NCBI RefSeq assembly: GCF_025685605.1
Contig: NZ_JAGTUT010000001.1
Span: 806,001 to 870,000 of the forward strand
Length of the DNA stretch: 64,000 nt
Source of the DNA: Granulicella arctica
GTDB lineage: Bacteria > Acidobacteriota > Terriglobia > Terriglobales > Acidobacteriaceae
Direction of reading: 5' to 3'
Shown here piece by piece: positions 61,915-64,000 of this stretch. The number at the start of each line of letters is the position of its first letter. Position 1 is the first letter of the stretch. Both the position numbers and the translations under genes were made by a program. Below the pieces are notes generated by a model. That model was not told the origin of the DNA. It saw only the letters and a list, made by a program, of their open reading frames with translations, and ran no database searches.

Positions 61915-63552
61915 CTACTTCGCGGACATAGCCATCTGCTGTTGATACTCCTCATACGGTCCCTTGTGGTCCGTAATGTGGAAGTCAGTCGGCCCACCCT
62001 CGAAGTGCCAGATGCGCGTCCCAGCCTCCTCGATCAAGTCCTGGTCATGCGTCACGAGAAACACCGTTCCCTCATACTTCTGGATCGCTTGGTTCAGCGC
62101 ATTGATGCTCTCAAGATCCAGGTGGTTCGTAGGTTCATCGAGCACCAGCACGTTCGGCTTCTGCAGCATGATCTTGCAGAATAGCAACCGTGCAGCCTCT
62201 CCTCCAGAAAGTGAATCGGTCTTCTTCAAACCCTCTTCACCCTTGAAGAGCATCTGCCCAAGAATGCCGCGAATATCTTCCTTAGTCGCCGAAGGATCGA
62301 ACTGGTGCAGCCAGTCGCTCGCCGTCATCCCAAGCTGGATCGAGCCCTTATGGTCCTGCGCGAAGTACCCAATCGACACCTCGTGGCCCCACTTGACCGT
62401 GCCCGAGTCGATCGAAACATCCTTCTCCTCGATCCCCGGTCCATTCGCCAGCAGAGCCTTCAGCAGCGTCGTCTTTCCCTGGCCGTTGCGCCCCATCAGG
62501 ATGACCTTATCGCCCCGATTGACCGCAGCCGAGAAGCTCTTGATCACGTGCTCGAGCTTGCCGTCCTTCTGCTCATACGTCTTGTTCACCTGCTCAAACT
62601 CAACCACCGTCTTGCCCGAAGGACGCTCCATCTTGAAGCTGATAAACGGGCGCGCAATGTTCGACCGCGCAAGCTCCGAAGTCGCCAGCCGCTCGACCTC
62701 CTTCTTACGTGAGTTCACCTGGCTCGAACGTGTACCCGCCGAGAACCGCGCGATGAAGTCGTTCAACTGCGCAATCTTCTTCTCACGCTGCTCGTTCTGG
62801 CTCTCAATGCGCGTACGGACGCTAGTCTTCTGGAACACCATGTCGTCATACCCGCCGTTGTACGTGATGATCGTCTCGTAATCGATATCCGCGATATGCG
62901 TGCAGACGTTATTCAAAAAGTGGCGATCATGCGAGATCGTGATAACCGTCCCGTTATAGCGAACCAGGAAGTCCTGCAGCCAGTGGATTGACTCAAGGTC
63001 AAGCGAGTTCGTAGGCTCATCCAGCAGCAGTCCCTGCGGATTACCGAACAGCGCCTGCGCCAGCAGCACGCGAACCTTCTGGCCGCCCTGCAACTCCGCC
63101 ATCTTGCGCTCGTGCAGTTCATCCGGAATATCAAGCCCCTGCAGCAGCACCGCCGCGTTTGACTCGGCCTCGTAGCCATCCTCGTCGCCGACGACGCCCT
63201 CAAGCTCGCCCAATCGGCTGCCGTCCTCGTCCGTCATCTCAGGCTTGTTGTAGATGATTTCGCGCTCTTCCATCGCAGCCCAGAGAGCCTTATTGCCCAT
63301 AATGACCGTATCGATCACGCGATACGCGTCGAACGCATACTGGTCCTGCGACAGCACGCCGATCTTCTTCGGACGCACCACAGTTCCCTTCTGCGGATCG
63401 ATCTCGCCAGTCAAACACTTCATAAACGTAGATTTACCGGCACCATTCGGCCCGGTCAGGCCATAGCGGCGACCCGTTGTAAACGTAACCGAAACATCCT
63501 CGAACAGGAGCTTCGAGCCATAGCGCATCGTGACATTAGAGACAGAGATCAT
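61915..63552 (-). CDS. ABC-F ATPase, YbiT-like
   Basis: Cytoplasmic ribosome-associated ABC ATPase of 545 residues with two nucleotide-binding domains. The first has Walker A GPNGAGKST (about 34-42), a variant signature LQGGQ and Walker B GLLLDEPTNSLD. The second has GRNGQGKTT, signature LSGGE and VLVLDEPTNHLD. The inter-domain linker, rich in Arg and Lys (VRTRIESQNEQREKKIAQL and SRKKEVERL), is the P-site tRNA-interaction motif. No membrane domain is present. It is of the housekeeping YbiT/EttA kind, not a resistance type, judged by the linker length. Confidence 0.95.
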   Translation of the reverse strand: MISVSNVTMRYGSKLLFEDVSVTFTTGRRYGLTGPNGAGKSTFMKCLTGEIDPQKGTVVRPKKIGVLSQDQYAFDAYRVIDTVIMGNKALWAAMEEREIIYNKPEMTDEDGSRLGELEGVVGDEDGYEAESNAAVLLQGLDIPDELHERKMAELQGGQKVRVLLAQALFGNPQGLLLDEPTNSLDLESIHWLQDFLVRYNGTVITISHDRHFLNNVCTHIADIDYETIITYNGGYDDMVFQKTSVRTRIESQNEQREKKIAQLNDFIARFSAGTRSSQVNSRKKEVERLATSELARSNIARPFISFKMERPSGKTVVEFEQVNKTYEQKDGKLEHVIKSFSAAVNRGDKVILMGRNGQGKTTLLKALLANGPGIEEKDVSIDSGTVKWGHEVSIGYFAQDHKGSIQLGMTASDWLHQFDPSATKEDIRGILGQMLFKGEEGLKKTDSLSGGEAARLLFCKIMLQKPNVLVLDEPTNHLDLESINALNQAIQKYEGTVFLVTHDQDLIEEAGTRIWHFEGGPTDFHITDHKGPYEEYQQQMAMSAK

Positions 63553-63743
63553 GGGATTTTTCCTAGTTTATAGGGCTGGATGTTGCGGCGCGATGAATGG
63601 CGCGGCGTTCCTGGTGATGCGTCAACGGGTATTTCGAATGCGGAAACACTTATTGGATGCTGTACAGATAGATCAGGTCCATAAAACCATTCACTCCGCC
63701 CGGCGGCTGGTTGGCGCGCTGGGCGGAGCAAGTAAGTATCGAG

Positions 63744-64000
63744 TTACTGACCGCGACGGGCTGGGCCCGAGCGGCTGCTACCGGGACGATTGCTGCTGGC
63801 GCGCCCATTCGAACCCGGACGTCCGCCGGAGTTTCGTCCGCCGGCAAATCCGCCGCCACCACCATTGCCGCTACGATTGCGGAAGCCACCGGCTCCTGCA
63901 CCCGCGGAACGGAACGGCGCATTCGGAGTCATCGGAGAGACCGGCTCATTGCCCTTCCAGGACCGCGTCTCAAGCGACGTAAGATCGTTGCTCTGGCTGA
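63744..64000 (-). CDS. C-terminal Gly/Arg/Ser-rich tail of a gene cut by the right edge
   Basis: On the minus strand a frame is open from the window end to a stop at 63744, giving at least 85 residues. The part nearest the edge reads TRSWKGNEPVSPMTPNAPF, followed by a low-complexity tail of GGFRNRSGNGGGGGFAGG and SNRPGSSRSGPARRGQ. RGG-like tails of this sort are seen on DEAD-box RNA helicases and other RNA-binding proteins. The folded part lies outside the window, so the family cannot be named. Confidence 0.6.
   Translation of the reverse strand, partial: SQSNDLTSLETRSWKGNEPVSPMTPNAPFRSAGAGAGGFRNRSGNGGGGGFAGGRNSGGRPGSNGRASSNRPGSSRSGPARRGQ

Overview
The window looks like a chromosomal segment of a soil Acidobacteriaceae bacterium (order Terriglobales, Granulicella/Edaphobacter/Terriglobus type). 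This is inferred from gene content, not from a marker-gene match. The signs are three Oar-like TonB-dependent receptors with an N-terminal carboxypeptidase-regulatory domain, a PadR regulator next to an orphan MacB-type permease of the acidobacterial ADOP kind, a pilB-pilMNOP-pseudopilin operon, many exported glycosidases and peptidases, and short GC-rich palindromic intergenic repeats. Coding density is high and base composition is fairly even. I see no phage, insertion sequence, CRISPR array or rRNA operon. One tRNA (Arg, anticodon CCG) is present.

Layout. 1-9 kb: a DNA glycosylase cut by the left edge, a higBA toxin-antitoxin pair, dnaK, an acyltransferase, a DHA2 drug exporter, a VOC protein, a small membrane protein and an exported Asp-box/BNR-repeat protein. 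9-9.7 kb: a gene-free island of repeats and palindromes. 9.7-17.6 kb: a SnoaL-like protein, then a type IV pilus / type II secretion block on the minus strand (pilC; then pilB, pilM, pilN, pilO, a PilP/GspC-like protein and an unusual pseudopilin). 17.7-19.8 kb: an A-type Fe-S carrier, a two-helix membrane protein and an aldo/keto reductase. 20-31 kb: a peptide/amine block with a TonB receptor, M19 dipeptidase, exported RidA-like deaminase, Tat-exported flavin amine oxidase and a large M14 carboxypeptidase. 31.5-45.6 kb: a galactosamine-type sugar block with an amidohydrolase, PfkB kinase, AgaS isomerase/deaminase, GatZ/KbaZ-like protein, GH27 and GH109 glycosidases, a NagX-like membrane protein, a DeoR/AgaR-type repressor and an internally shortened TonB receptor. 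45.9-48.9 kb: PadR plus ADOP permease. 48.9-53.3 kb: GH106-like rhamnosidase, SGNH hydrolase and a small membrane protein. 53.3-56.7 kb: an ECF sigma/zinc anti-sigma pair, a second ECF operon and DNA polymerase IV. 56.9-64 kb: a DUF2911 protein, tRNA-Arg, a third TonB receptor, a DUF2237 protein, an ABC-F ATPase and the Gly/Arg-rich tail of a gene that runs off the right edge.

How the genes may work together. In the sugar block the exported GH109 and GH27 enzymes would release GalNAc or galactose, a TonB receptor would handle the glycan, and AgaS plus the GatZ-like protein would take galactosamine-6-phosphate through tagatose-6-phosphate. TTTC-repeat boxes like those bound by AgaR-type repressors lie in the pfkB/agaS promoter region and in front of the shortened receptor gene. 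No dedicated aldolase catalytic subunit (GatY/KbaY) and no NagA-type deacetylase is in the window, so the GatZ-like protein may act as a tagatose-6-phosphate 4-epimerase. In the peptide block an exported RidA next to an exported amine oxidase suggests imine clean-up outside the cytoplasm.
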